Made by a program: the position numbers and the translations under genes
Shown here: positions 16,481 to 25,147 of the stretch, in pieces
How positions within the stretch are numbered: the stretch's first letter is position 1
How the letters are laid out: each line of letters starts with the position of its first letter
Notes under the pieces: generated by a model
The model's database searches: none
Seen by the model: the letters and a program-made list of their open reading frames with translations, nothing else
Told to the model about the DNA's origin: nothing
Assembly: GCA_963667455.2 (NCBI GenBank)
Contig: CAXXFR010000013.1
Span: 186,001-250,000, forward strand
Direction: 5' to 3'
DNA: 64,000 nucleotides
Origin: Bin55 sp963667455
GTDB lineage: Bacteria; Pseudomonadota; Gammaproteobacteria; Pseudomonadales; Azotimanducaceae

Positions 16481-18338
16481 CAAGAAACTCCTCCAGCTTG
16501 GAGCTAGAGACCGTACTGTGAAGCAGGAGCATGTCTGCGGGCAATAGTCGCTGAACGTGCTCGTCGACGCTCTCGATGGGAGTAACCAATACAAACTGCG
16601 TGTATTGCCGGTCAACGTGACCCCGCACATCTTCGTAGCTCCTTAGCCAGTCAGTATTGGTCTCGAGTTGGTGCAGTACCAATACTCTAGGTCTTCTCTC
16701 TTGTATCTGCTGAATCAAGGCTTCGACGCTGATCGCTGTGTAGCATTCGACGGACAGATTGCGCGTTGCACCGACAAACTTGCGTTCGATTGAAGAAGGT
16801 ACGTCACACAAGACAACGCTGTGAGATTGGAAGCCTTTAGGAGTCTGAGATTGCGGAACATGCGGGCTAGCTAGTGGTTCGTCGAAATCGAGTAGAACTC
16901 GGACTCTAGCGTCCATGGATGCTTCGTGACCTAATTCAATGAATGAACTAGCCTGTTTGGATACCCACTTCTTGATGTTGTCTACATCGTCCACGCGAAT
17001 TGCCAGTCGTTGGTCCCTGGACACAAGGAGAACGATCAAACCCCAATCGTCAGCATCAATCTCGTGAATCGGTTTGCCTAGTCCAAGAGTCACGTACTCA
17101 TATGTTTGTTCGTCGTGAAGAACGAGCTGCCGGTCAAAGTCGCACTGTGCCACACATGCTGGGATGATCGACTGAACAAGGTGAGCGTGCAGTGCGTATG
17201 TGTCGACATCTATGGTCACTTCGAGCACATCGAATAGTCGGGTACGAGTCGGAACCTGTAGTTCAAATTGCGTGTTTGTGGACTCTTGGCGATTCACACG
17301 CAATGAGCCGCCTACTTTCGACAACGCTTGCTCCAGCGCTTCTGCAGCTACACCCAAGGAGTCTCCATGTAGCGGAGACTCCGCCGATTGGGCAACGGCA
17401 TCGAATTTGGCGGTTGGGTCTTCTCTATCCCCATCACGTTGCGACGGGGACTCGTCGGGCACTGTCTTGAGTCTCTTTGCATCAATCCGCACTTCTACGT
17501 GTTCCGGTCTTGGTTCGACTTCGACCTCCAGTTTTGCTTTCGAGGAGTTCTCCGCACCCGCCAGCAATGCAAGAATGAACTCATCGAAACTGGGTTTCAG
17601 ATACTTCAAGAGACTCTTGTAGAGCGAGTTGGGACTGGAAACGCGCCGCAGTTCGAGTGATTCATTGACATCGGGGTTCTTTTCGTGTTGCTCTGCACGA
17701 GTCTCCAGGGTTGCAAAGAGTGTTTCGATCGGTTCGCAATGATCGCTATCGAAACACAGTGAAAAGTCATTGAACAGCCTCACCTGGTGAGCCACTAGCG
17801 TTTGAGTTTCAGTAGCTGACCGAGTTTCCAATAGCTTGCCAATGCTCGCTCCCCGAATCAGGAGTCCGGCTAGAGCTGGGTCTTCCACTCCGGCAGTTGG
17901 TGGAACTGGAAACCTAATCCGATCGAAGGTCGTAGGCGGTGTGGAATGGGCTGTTGCACGCCGAGGCACTTCCCCATCTGTACCACCGGAAGCAAGAAAG
18001 TCCAATCGTTCCAAGAGTTCGTCGATCAACTCTGAATTGATAGGTTTGGAGGTTTCAGTGATCGTCGTATGCAGACTACGACTCACATCTTGGAGGACCT
18101 CGAACCGCTCGGTCGGTAGCTCATCTGGTTTCGCGATTACCGTGCAGAGGAAATTCTCCGTGGCCCAAAGGAGTTCATCGATCGCGCCGCTACTGCTCTC
18201 TCGGGCAATGGCAATCTTGTCCAGAATTTCCTGTGCCGATTCTTGGCCATCGTCTTGTTCGAAATCGCTCAGCGCAGACGCGATTTTTTCGATCAGGGTC
18301 GAATCAGGAACGCAAGGATTTTGATCTTGGGAAACCAT
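16461..18338 (-). CDS. Degenerate CheA/ChpA-like scaffold: pseudo-kinase, CheW-like and pseudo-receiver domains
   Basis: A 625-residue orphan. The first 120 residues are acidic helices without the HxxKG of a phosphotransfer domain. A middle part around KPSFDEFILALLAGAE occupies the place of the CheA N box but lacks its Asn and the glycine boxes. It ends in KVGGSLRVNRQESTNTQFEL, the tail of a CheA ATPase domain, and continues into a CheW-like domain (VLEVTIDVDTYALHAHLVQS). The last 110 residues fold like a receiver: SVVLCDVPSSIERKF, then PRVLVLHQLETN where the phospho-acceptor Asp is replaced, and LLLHSTV where the conserved Lys-Pro is lost. No other chemotaxis gene is nearby. It likely acts as a protein-interaction scaffold, but this is inference. 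Confidence 0.6.
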   Translation of the reverse strand: MVSQDQNPCVPDSTLIEKIASALSDFEQDDGQESAQEILDKIAIARESSSGAIDELLWATENFLCTVIAKPDELPTERFEVLQDVSRSLHTTITETSKPINSELIDELLERLDFLASGGTDGEVPRRATAHSTPPTTFDRIRFPVPPTAGVEDPALAGLLIRGASIGKLLETRSATETQTLVAHQVRLFNDFSLCFDSDHCEPIETLFATLETRAEQHEKNPDVNESLELRRVSSPNSLYKSLLKYLKPSFDEFILALLAGAENSSKAKLEVEVEPRPEHVEVRIDAKRLKTVPDESPSQRDGDREDPTAKFDAVAQSAESPLHGDSLGVAAEALEQALSKVGGSLRVNRQESTNTQFELQVPTRTRLFDVLEVTIDVDTYALHAHLVQSIIPACVAQCDFDRQLVLHDEQTYEYVTLGLGKPIHEIDADDWGLIVLLVSRDQRLAIRVDDVDNIKKWVSKQASSFIELGHEASMDARVRVLLDFDEPLASPHVPQSQTPKGFQSHSVVLCDVPSSIERKFVGATRNLSVECYTAISVEALIQQIQERRPRVLVLHQLETNTDWLRSYEDVRGHVDRQYTQFVLVTPIESVDEHVQRLLPADMLLLHSTVSSSKLEEFLATTLGR

Positions 18339-18485
18339 TCTCGTGGACTAGACACCAAGGGAGCAGTGGAAGATTGTTGGCTGCGTGGGAAGCACTTGCA
18401 CGGAGAATACAATGAGCACGCTCAGTTTGGACCGTGCTTGGGCAACTGAAGCGATCTTTCTAGTCTACAAGGCCTGATACTCCTT

Positions 18486-19604
18486 ATGCGTGTTGGTGTA
18501 CCCCGCGAAACGAAGTCGGACGAGAACCGAGTAGGACTGACTCCCACCAGCGTGAGGGAGCTCGTCACAAAAGGTCATCAAGTCGTTGTTGAGAAGGATG
18601 CTGGTTTGGTAGTGGGGTTGCTCAATTCCAACTATGAAGCTGCAGGAGCCACCATCGCCTCGGATCTGAACGAAGTCTATGCCTGCGACATGATCGTCAA
18701 GGTCAAAGAACCGCAACCGGATGAAGTTGAACGACTGAGACCTGGCCAGATCCTCTTCACCTATCTCCATCTTGCGCCAGACCCCGAACTGACCCGACGT
18801 CTAATGGCCACCCATTGCACGGCAATCGCGTACGAAACCGTTACGGATGACAACGGGCGATTGCCTCTCTTGGCTCCGATGAGCGAAGTAGCTGGAAGAA
18901 TGTCGGTTCAGGCTGGTGCGCACGCACTTGAAATTGCCCAAGGAGGTCGGGGCGCATTACTCGGAGGAGTTCCCGGAACACCTCCCGCAAAAGTTACGGT
19001 TCTTGGCGGGGGAGTGGTTGGAATGAACGCAGCGCGCGTTGCGTTGGGAATGGAAGCGGATGTCACGTTGCTCGATATCAATCTGCGGCGGCTTGCAGAG
19101 CTTGACTTGTTTTTCGGTCCAGCCCTGAACACCGTGTTCTCAACTGTCGATGCGGTGCACGAGCACGTTGCCTCCTCAGACTTGGTCATCGGAGCAGTCC
19201 TAGTGCCAGGTGAGCGTGCGCCGAAATTGGTTTTGGAGTCGATGGTTGCGGATATGCATCGCGGTTCGGTTCTGGTTGATGTAGCCATTGATCAAGGTGG
19301 TTGCTTTGAGACTTCCCGACCCACGACTCATACCGATCCGACCTACGTTGTGCATGACGTGGTGCACTATTGCGTGGCGAATATGCCTGGGGCGGTTGCG
19401 CGCACAGCGACCTACGCCCTCAACAATGCAACCTTGCCTTTCACGATGGCGCTTGCCAATGAAGGTGTCGACCGTGCGTTGTCGAAGAACCTTCACCTCC
19501 GTGAAGGGTTGAATGTATACGACGGGGTGGTCACTCACGCTGCTGTCGCGGAAGCTGTCGGTGAGACTCACGAGCCGGTTGAACAATACTTCCCCGCAAG
19601 CTAA
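18486..19604 (+). CDS. ald: Alanine dehydrogenase
   Basis: A 372-residue enzyme of standard length. It begins MRVGVPRETKSDENRVGLTP, the family opening with pyruvate-binding Arg and Lys. TYLHLAPDPEL contains the catalytic His. GTPPAKVTVLGGGVVGMNAA is the NAD-binding Rossmann motif, followed by the second catalytic Asp in VDVAIDQGGC. It interconverts L-alanine and pyruvate plus ammonia with NAD. It appears monocistronic, with 147 bases upstream after the divergent CheA-like gene and 145 bases to coxB. Confidence 0.95.
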   Translation: MRVGVPRETKSDENRVGLTPTSVRELVTKGHQVVVEKDAGLVVGLLNSNYEAAGATIASDLNEVYACDMIVKVKEPQPDEVERLRPGQILFTYLHLAPDPELTRRLMATHCTAIAYETVTDDNGRLPLLAPMSEVAGRMSVQAGAHALEIAQGGRGALLGGVPGTPPAKVTVLGGGVVGMNAARVALGMEADVTLLDINLRRLAELDLFFGPALNTVFSTVDAVHEHVASSDLVIGAVLVPGERAPKLVLESMVADMHRGSVLVDVAIDQGGCFETSRPTTHTDPTYVVHDVVHYCVANMPGAVARTATYALNNATLPFTMALANEGVDRALSKNLHLREGLNVYDGVVTHAAVAEAVGETHEPVEQYFPAS

Positions 19605-19749
19605 CGCGTGACTTTGGGAAGGCACACTCGTCCAACGTTAGTTCGTGTTGCTAAAATTGGTTCTGCGTTCGTGCTTCGCAATGGATGAAGGCTTTCGAGA
19701 CGAATGCAATCGAACACATCTTGTCACTGCCAGTAGGAACTGATACCGA

Positions 19750-20898
19750 ATGCTAATGGCCGCAATCCTCTTGCTGGTAGTCATTGGGTCCGTAATTTTC
19801 AATTTCTGGTCTCCGTGGACCTTCTTGGAGATCGGTTCCAACTGGGCCCTAATCGACATTACGGTCTACATCACATTCATCATTTGTGGTGTGGCATTTG
19901 TGATTTTGGGCTTGCTAATGGTCTGGTGGGTCTACAAGTACAAGTACAAGCCTGGCAACCTGTCCGAGTACGAACCCGAAAATCCTGTGTTGGAAGGGCG
20001 TCTAACCGTGATCACCACCATTGGAGTCGTCGTCATGCTCGCGCCGGGACTGGTTGCTTGGGATGACTACGTGCGAGTTCCACCGGACGCAACAGAGTTG
20101 GAAGTCAATAGTGAGCAGTGGAAGTGGAGCTACCGCTTGCCTGGCGAAGACGGCATCTTCGGGCATGCTCACAACAAGTACATTTCGTTTGACAACCCAA
20201 TTGGGATCATGGACGGTGATCCCTATGGCGAAGACGACATAGTCGTTGTATCGCAGACGATCAAGATTCCGATCAACCGCAAGGTAAAGGTCCTGCTCCG
20301 ATCAAAGGATGTTCTACACGACTTCTGGGTTCCTGAAATCAGGGCCAAGATGGATTCAGTTCCCGGAATGGTTACCTATTTTTGGTTTGAACCGACACGA
20401 GTGGGGGTTTTTGACATCCTGTGTGCTGAATTGTGTGGTCGAGGCCACCACACCATGCGCGGTGAAATGCATGTGGTCTCGCTGGATGAATACGAGACAT
20501 GGTTGAGCGATCAGCTCACTTGGGCGGAAATGAAAGCGGGAGCCGTTCCGCTTAGCCCGGAAGCTCTGAAGGGGCGAACCGTCGCAAATGACAACGGATG
20601 TTTTGCGTGTCACATGCTTGACGGAACTACGGCGGTCGGACCGTCGTGGAAAGGACTGTGGGGAAGCACGGTCGAAATGGAAGATGGATCGATGATCGTG
20701 GTCGACGAGGCCTACGTTCGGGAGTCCATTACGGATCCAACTGCGAAACTGCGTAAGGGCTACGGGACAACCATGGTTCCCTACGAGTTCAGCGAAGAGG
20801 ACATGACAGCATTGCTCGACTACCTGATGACCACGGAAGAGAGTGCAGAATCAGTTGAAGCGGATGCTACAGCTGACGAGACCGAGCAACAGGAATAA
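19750..20898 (+). CDS. coxB: Cytochrome c oxidase subunit II fused to cytochrome c (caa3 type)
   Basis: A 382-residue protein with two N-terminal membrane helices (about residues 1-20 and 30-57), a cupredoxin domain and a C-terminal haem c module. The dinuclear CuA ligands are visible in LCAELCGRGHHTM plus the upstream His in VLHDFWVPE. A haem-binding CxxCH is in NGCFACHMLDG. The cytochrome fusion marks a caa3-like oxidase taking electrons from soluble cytochrome c. The tail is acidic and probably disordered. It heads the operon coxB-coxA-CoxA-like-coxC-subunit IV. Confidence 0.94.
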   Translation: MLMAAILLLVVIGSVIFNFWSPWTFLEIGSNWALIDITVYITFIICGVAFVILGLLMVWWVYKYKYKPGNLSEYEPENPVLEGRLTVITTIGVVVMLAPGLVAWDDYVRVPPDATELEVNSEQWKWSYRLPGEDGIFGHAHNKYISFDNPIGIMDGDPYGEDDIVVVSQTIKIPINRKVKVLLRSKDVLHDFWVPEIRAKMDSVPGMVTYFWFEPTRVGVFDILCAELCGRGHHTMRGEMHVVSLDEYETWLSDQLTWAEMKAGAVPLSPEALKGRTVANDNGCFACHMLDGTTAVGPSWKGLWGSTVEMEDGSMIVVDEAYVRESITDPTAKLRKGYGTTMVPYEFSEEDMTALLDYLMTTEESAESVEADATADETEQQE

Positions 20899-21005
20899 AA
20901 GAACGACGGTGCATTGGCAAGTGCGACTGCAATGAAGAGCCGCAAGTCGGAATCGATTTTTGAGCACTTGGTGCTCACCCAAGTGTCGAGGTTTTAGCTA
21001 CAGAC

Positions 21006-22778
21006 ATGGCAACAGCAGAAATTCCCTATCAGGAGACCGTACCTCTCCACCATCCCAAGACGTGGTTGGGGAAGTGGGTATTTAGCCAAGACCACAAAGT
21101 GATTGCGATCCAGTACGGCATAACGGCTATTGCCGTTGGGCTGGTTGCACTGTTCCTTTCGGAACTCATGCGCATTCAGCTAGCGTTTCCTGGCGCAATG
21201 CCGTGGTTTGACGCCGATGCATATCTGTCAGCGATCACGATGCATGGCATGATCATGGTCATCTACCTACTGACCGCCTTCCTACTCGGTGCGTTCGGTA
21301 ACTTTTGCATTCCGCTCATGTGCGGAGCGCGCGACATGGTTTTTCCATTCGTCAACATGCTTAGCTATTGGGTGTACTTGCTTTCGGTAATCGTGTTGCT
21401 CGCCGTCTATCCGTTGATGTTGTTTACAGATGTTCAACCCACAGGTGCTGGGTGGACGCTGTATCCACCGCAGACCATCACTGCCGGAACTCCAGGAGCG
21501 GATTGGGGCATCGTGCTGATGTTGGCCTCGCTGGCCATCTTCATCGTGGCGTTCACGATGGGCGGTCTGAACTACATCACAACGATCCTTCAAGCTCGAA
21601 CCCGCGGCATGACGCTGATGCGAATGCCGTTGACAGTTTGGGGCATTTTCATCGCGACGTTCCTGGGATTGATCGCTTTTCCAGCGTTGTTCGTTAGTGC
21701 GGTAATGATGCTGCTTGATCGATTGATCGGTACGAGTTTCTTCATGCCGGCGATTGTGAGTCTTGGTCAGAAACTCGACTATGCCGGCGGACAACCTTTG
21801 CTCTTCCAGCACTTGTTCTGGTTCTTTGGCCATCCCGAGGTCTACATCGTTGCACTGCCCGCATTTGGAGTGGTCTCCGATCTGATTTCCGTTCACGCCC
21901 GAAAGAACATCTTTGGCTATCGAATGATGGTCTGGGCCATCGTGGCAATCGGCATACTCTCACTGATTGTGTGGGCACACCACATGTACGTTGCCGGAAT
22001 GCATCCGAGCTTTGGATTCTTCTTCGCGACAACGACGTTGATCATTGCGGTGCCCACCGCGATCAAGGTATACAACTGGACTCTCACGTTGTGGAGAGCG
22101 AACATCAAGCTTACGGTTCCCATGCTGTTCGCGTTGGCGTTCGTGTTGACATTCATCATGGGAGGTATCACGGGATTGTTCCTGGGCAACGTGATCATCG
22201 ACATTCCGTTGTCTGACACATACTTCGTTGTGGCCCATTTCCACATGGTCATGGGAGTCTCACCGATCCTGGCGATATTCGGCGGAATCTATCACTGGTA
22301 TCCGAAGATTACGGGCCGAATGCTCAACGACACGATCGGACAGCTTCACTTCTACATCACGTTCGTGGGCACGTATCTGATCTACTTCCCAATGCACTAC
22401 TTGGGATTTGTCGGAGTTCCTCGCCGCTACTACGAGACGAATCTGGGAGAGACGTTCCCCGACTTTTATCCGGAGTCTGCCCACGACTTGAATGTGTTCA
22501 TCACAGTTTGTGCCCTCGCTGTGGGTGTTTCCCAGTTGCTCTTCATCTACAACTTGGTTCACAGCTACTTCTGGGGTAGGAAAGCGGGCGACAATCCGTG
22601 GGGCGCGAACAGTCTTGAGTGGCGAACTCCTGAGACGCCTCCTAGACATGGAAACTGGGACGAGCGTCTACCGACAGTGCATCGATGGGCGTACGACTAC
22701 GGAGTACCGGATCAAGAGACAGACCACATCCCACAGGATGTCCCTCGAAAGCCTGCTGAAGCAGGAGCGGACACGTGA
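21006..22778 (+). CDS. coxA: Cytochrome c oxidase subunit I
   Basis: A 590-residue haem-copper oxidase subunit with twelve membrane helices. The low-spin haem ligand is in ITMHGMIMV. The CuB histidine and crosslinked Tyr are in FFGHPEVYIVALP, followed by WAHHMYVAG. Helix X carries the haem a and a3 ligands in VVAHFHMVMG. It reduces oxygen to water and pumps protons in the inner membrane. GTG of the next gene overlaps its TGA (GTGA). The last 190 residues are closely repeated in that next gene. Confidence 0.97.
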   Translation: MATAEIPYQETVPLHHPKTWLGKWVFSQDHKVIAIQYGITAIAVGLVALFLSELMRIQLAFPGAMPWFDADAYLSAITMHGMIMVIYLLTAFLLGAFGNFCIPLMCGARDMVFPFVNMLSYWVYLLSVIVLLAVYPLMLFTDVQPTGAGWTLYPPQTITAGTPGADWGIVLMLASLAIFIVAFTMGGLNYITTILQARTRGMTLMRMPLTVWGIFIATFLGLIAFPALFVSAVMMLLDRLIGTSFFMPAIVSLGQKLDYAGGQPLLFQHLFWFFGHPEVYIVALPAFGVVSDLISVHARKNIFGYRMMVWAIVAIGILSLIVWAHHMYVAGMHPSFGFFFATTTLIIAVPTAIKVYNWTLTLWRANIKLTVPMLFALAFVLTFIMGGITGLFLGNVIIDIPLSDTYFVVAHFHMVMGVSPILAIFGGIYHWYPKITGRMLNDTIGQLHFYITFVGTYLIYFPMHYLGFVGVPRRYYETNLGETFPDFYPESAHDLNVFITVCALAVGVSQLLFIYNLVHSYFWGRKAGDNPWGANSLEWRTPETPPRHGNWDERLPTVHRWAYDYGVPDQETDHIPQDVPRKPAEAGADT

Positions 22779-23323
22779 CTTGGGCGATCAACAGGCTGAC
22801 GGTTCCCACGCTGTTTGCGTTGGGATTCGCATTGACCTTCACTATTGGATGTATAGGGTTGGTTTTCTTGCATTACGTGGTCTTTGGTTTCTACTCGATG
22901 GACGCGTACTACTTTTACGGAAGTGGTTTCCAAGCGCTGGTGGGTGTCTCGGCGACCTTTGCATTCTTCGCCCTAATCTATCTCTGCTACCCAAAGATCA
23001 CGGGTCGAATGCTCAACTACACGTTCGGAAAGATTCACTTCTGCATCACGTTCGTTGGATCCTATCTGATCTGTTTCTTTATGAGCTTCTTGGGATCTGT
23101 CGTCGGAGTTCCTCTCCGCTACTACGAGGCGGGCTCGGGAGAGACATTCCTAACACTCGCCAACCTATTGATTGCCTCCAGTGCATTTTGCGCACTGGTT
23201 GTAGGCCTTGCCCAGTTGCTCTTCATCTACAACCTGGTTCACAGCTATTTTCGCGGAGCGAGGACGAACGACCGTCCATGGGGCGAGATCAGTGTCAGAT
23301 TGAAGTTGGAAAGTAGTTCATGA
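22775..23323 (+). CDS. Half-length CoxA paralogue lacking the haem-ligand histidines
   Basis: A 182-residue membrane protein that aligns with roughly residues 360-550 of the CoxA encoded just upstream. Long identical blocks remain, such as PKITGRMLN, VGVP.RYYE and LLFIYNLVHSYF, and identity at the DNA level is also high in these blocks. At helix X the CoxA sequence AHFHMVMG has become GSGFQALVG: the two ligand histidines are Gly and Gln. It therefore cannot bind haem like CoxA. The frame is intact, starts with a GTG overlapping the coxA stop and ends overlapping the coxC ATG (ATGA), so it is translated within the oxidase operon. A structural or assembly role is plausible but unproven. Confidence 0.85.
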   Translation: MTWAINRLTVPTLFALGFALTFTIGCIGLVFLHYVVFGFYSMDAYYFYGSGFQALVGVSATFAFFALIYLCYPKITGRMLNYTFGKIHFCITFVGSYLICFFMSFLGSVVGVPLRYYEAGSGETFLTLANLLIASSAFCALVVGLAQLLFIYNLVHSYFRGARTNDRPWGEISVRLKLESSS

Positions 23324-24030
23324 CCGAAGCGGCCGTTCCAAAGAACGAAAATCCCTTAACTAGCACTGCGCGAGATTGGTCGTCCGACCAAACCACGTTC
23401 AAGGGCGTGCCTTGGGGCAAAGCCATGATGTGGATATTCCTCGTATCGGACACGTTCATCTTCACGTGCTTCCTCGTGGGCTACATGACTGTCCGCATGA
23501 CGGTCACCGAACCATGGCCCGAGCCGAGCGAAGTATTTGCTCTGGCTGTTCCAAACGAGCTATTCGGCTGGCAATTTGCGGAGGCGCCGATTCCTGTACC
23601 GTTGCTTCTCATCGCGATCATGACCTTCATCCTGATCTCGTCGAGCGGCACCATGGCCATGGCGGTCAACATGGGCTACCGACGCAACAAGAAAGGAGTC
23701 GTGTGGCTCATGCTTGCCACGGCTCTGTTGGGCATGTCATTCGTCGGAATGCAGATCTTTGAGTGGAGCAAGCTGATTGGCGACGAGCAGGTCGCGGCAT
23801 GGGGGAACCCCATGGGTGCCGCACAGTTCGGATCGTTCTTCTTCATGATCACCGGATTTCACGGCTTGCACGTTACGGCCGGGTTTATCTATCTGATCAT
23901 CATTGCCATTCGAGTGGGCATTGGCTCGTACGACAAGACCAACTACGAGATTGTCGAAATCACTGGTCTTTACTGGCACTTTGTCGATCTAGTTTGGGTC
24001 TTCATCTTTGCCTTGTTCTATCTCTGGTAA
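23320..24030 (+). CDS. coxC: Cytochrome c oxidase subunit III
   Basis: A 236-residue protein with the subunit III pattern of helices. Seen are KAMMWIFLVSDTFIF with the conserved Ser-Asp, the central GMQIFEWSKL, FFMITGFHGLHVTAGF with the His-Gly-x-His motif, and a C-terminal YWHFVDLVWVFIF. It stabilises the oxygen- and proton-uptake side of subunit I. Its ATG overlaps the stop of the CoxA-like gene, and subunit IV follows after 17 bases. Confidence 0.95.
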   Translation: MTEAAVPKNENPLTSTARDWSSDQTTFKGVPWGKAMMWIFLVSDTFIFTCFLVGYMTVRMTVTEPWPEPSEVFALAVPNELFGWQFAEAPIPVPLLLIAIMTFILISSSGTMAMAVNMGYRRNKKGVVWLMLATALLGMSFVGMQIFEWSKLIGDEQVAAWGNPMGAAQFGSFFFMITGFHGLHVTAGFIYLIIIAIRVGIGSYDKTNYEIVEITGLYWHFVDLVWVFIFALFYLW

Positions 24031-24047
24031 CCAATAGGGCACGACTC

Positions 24048-24407
24048 GTGGCAGCCGAAGGTCAACAACATCCCATCAAGGTCTATGTGTGGATATGGAT
24101 CTTGCTGTTCGTATTCAGTGCGGCTTCATACTTCAGCGACTATCTGCCGGACTCGGTGTTTCGCTGGAGTGCGATTCTTCTGTTCATGATTCTCAAGGCG
24201 GCATTCATCGTTGCCATCTTCATGCATATGAAGTGGGAGCGCTACGCATTGATGTTTGCGATTCTGCTCCCTCCGCTTGCACTGCTGGTACTGATGACTC
24301 TGATGGCCATCGAAGCCGACTACGCGTGGACCACAAGAGTGGAGTACATGGGCGAACCGATTGCACCGGAGCCTAAACCTCCACCCACTCACGCAGATCA
24401 CCACTAA
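24048..24407 (+). CDS. Cytochrome c oxidase subunit IV family protein
   Basis: A 119-residue small membrane protein. GTG at 24048 with AGGG upstream is the likely start, because longer versions of this frame run antiparallel to nothing but overlap coxC in another frame. Three hydrophobic segments follow a short basic N-terminus (YVWIWILLFVFSA, ILLFMILKAAFIVAIFMH, LMFAILLPPLALLVL), typical of prokaryotic subunit IV. The tail is Pro- and His-rich. It is the last gene of the oxidase operon and overlaps by four bases the end of the convergent methyltransferase gene. Confidence 0.85.
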   Translation: MAAEGQQHPIKVYVWIWILLFVFSAASYFSDYLPDSVFRWSAILLFMILKAAFIVAIFMHMKWERYALMFAILLPPLALLVLMTLMAIEADYAWTTRVEYMGEPIAPEPKPPPTHADHH

Positions 24408-25147
24408 GGCTCGTAGGTCAATTGACTCTTGCGTAGGATGTAGATTCCGCCAACTGTCTCTTCGCTTACCCGCATTCTGCGTTGAAGCTGATCGTCGAGA
24501 ACGTCGCTGACAGCAACTCTTTGAACATCAAATCCTTGGGTTGCAAGCTCCGATTCGAAATCGGCACCGTAAATCCGAAAGAACTCGGGTGGAGCTTCGT
24601 TGCCGTCGCCGGGTCGAACCTCGATGGTGGTTTCTCCGTACGACTGAACGCTAACTAGAGCCCAACCAGTCCGTTTCAGAATCCGATAAATTTCCGCCAC
24701 CGCACGTCTGTCGTTCTCGACTTCAGGCAGCACATGTCCACAGAACACAATGTCGAGTGACTCGTCGAGGAAGGGCATCTGTTCGACATTGAGCTGTACA
24801 TCCACATCAGTTCGTAGCAAGTCGCATGAGATGTAAGCACTCTCGCCGAGTTCTTGTATCGAGGGTTGCAAACAGGGCTCTGGTGCTACGTGAAGAAGAA
24901 CCGCCTTAGGAATCTGTAGGCAAGACTGTTTTCTGAGGAAGTAGTGGAGGAAACGATCTCGTTCGCGGGACCCGCAAACGGGACAAACGGCATTGAGCCG
25001 GCGGAATTTTCGACGACCGGCGGGTCGAAACTTGCGATAGGACCGATCACAAAACGGACAGTAGACTTGTGAACCAGCGTAGAGCCACGGCGATAGGCTC
25101 CGTCTCAAGCGTCGCACTCTTTGTTCGAATCCAACTAGGAATCGCAT
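24404..25147 (-). CDS. Zinc-ribbon SAM-dependent methyltransferase
   Basis: A 247-residue protein with two parts. An Arg-rich N-terminus carries two CxxC pairs (YCPFCDRSY and AVCPVCGSRERDR) forming a zinc ribbon. A class I methyltransferase fold follows, with ISCDLLRTDVDVQL, MPFLDESLDIVFCGHVLPEV and the usual EIYRILKRTGWALVSV strand. The glycine motif I is replaced by LLHVAPEPCL, as in related hypothetical methyltransferases. The substrate is unknown. It overlaps the YrbL-like gene by 13 bases, so the two are translationally linked. Confidence 0.75.
   Translation of the reverse strand: MRFLVGFEQRVRRLRRSLSPWLYAGSQVYCPFCDRSYRKFRPAGRRKFRRLNAVCPVCGSRERDRFLHYFLRKQSCLQIPKAVLLHVAPEPCLQPSIQELGESAYISCDLLRTDVDVQLNVEQMPFLDESLDIVFCGHVLPEVENDRRAVAEIYRILKRTGWALVSVQSYGETTIEVRPGDGNEAPPEFFRIYGADFESELATQGFDVQRVAVSDVLDDQLQRRMRVSEETVGGIYILRKSQLTYEP

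Noticed and set aside
21282..22252. Several long minus-strand frames within coxA
   Set aside because: Shadows of the coxA coding sequence; compositionally biased (His, Arg, Gln) with no family features.
23763..24047. N-terminal extension of the subunit IV frame into coxC
   Set aside because: The extension is out-of-phase coxC sequence; the GTG at 24048 gives a normal-sized subunit.
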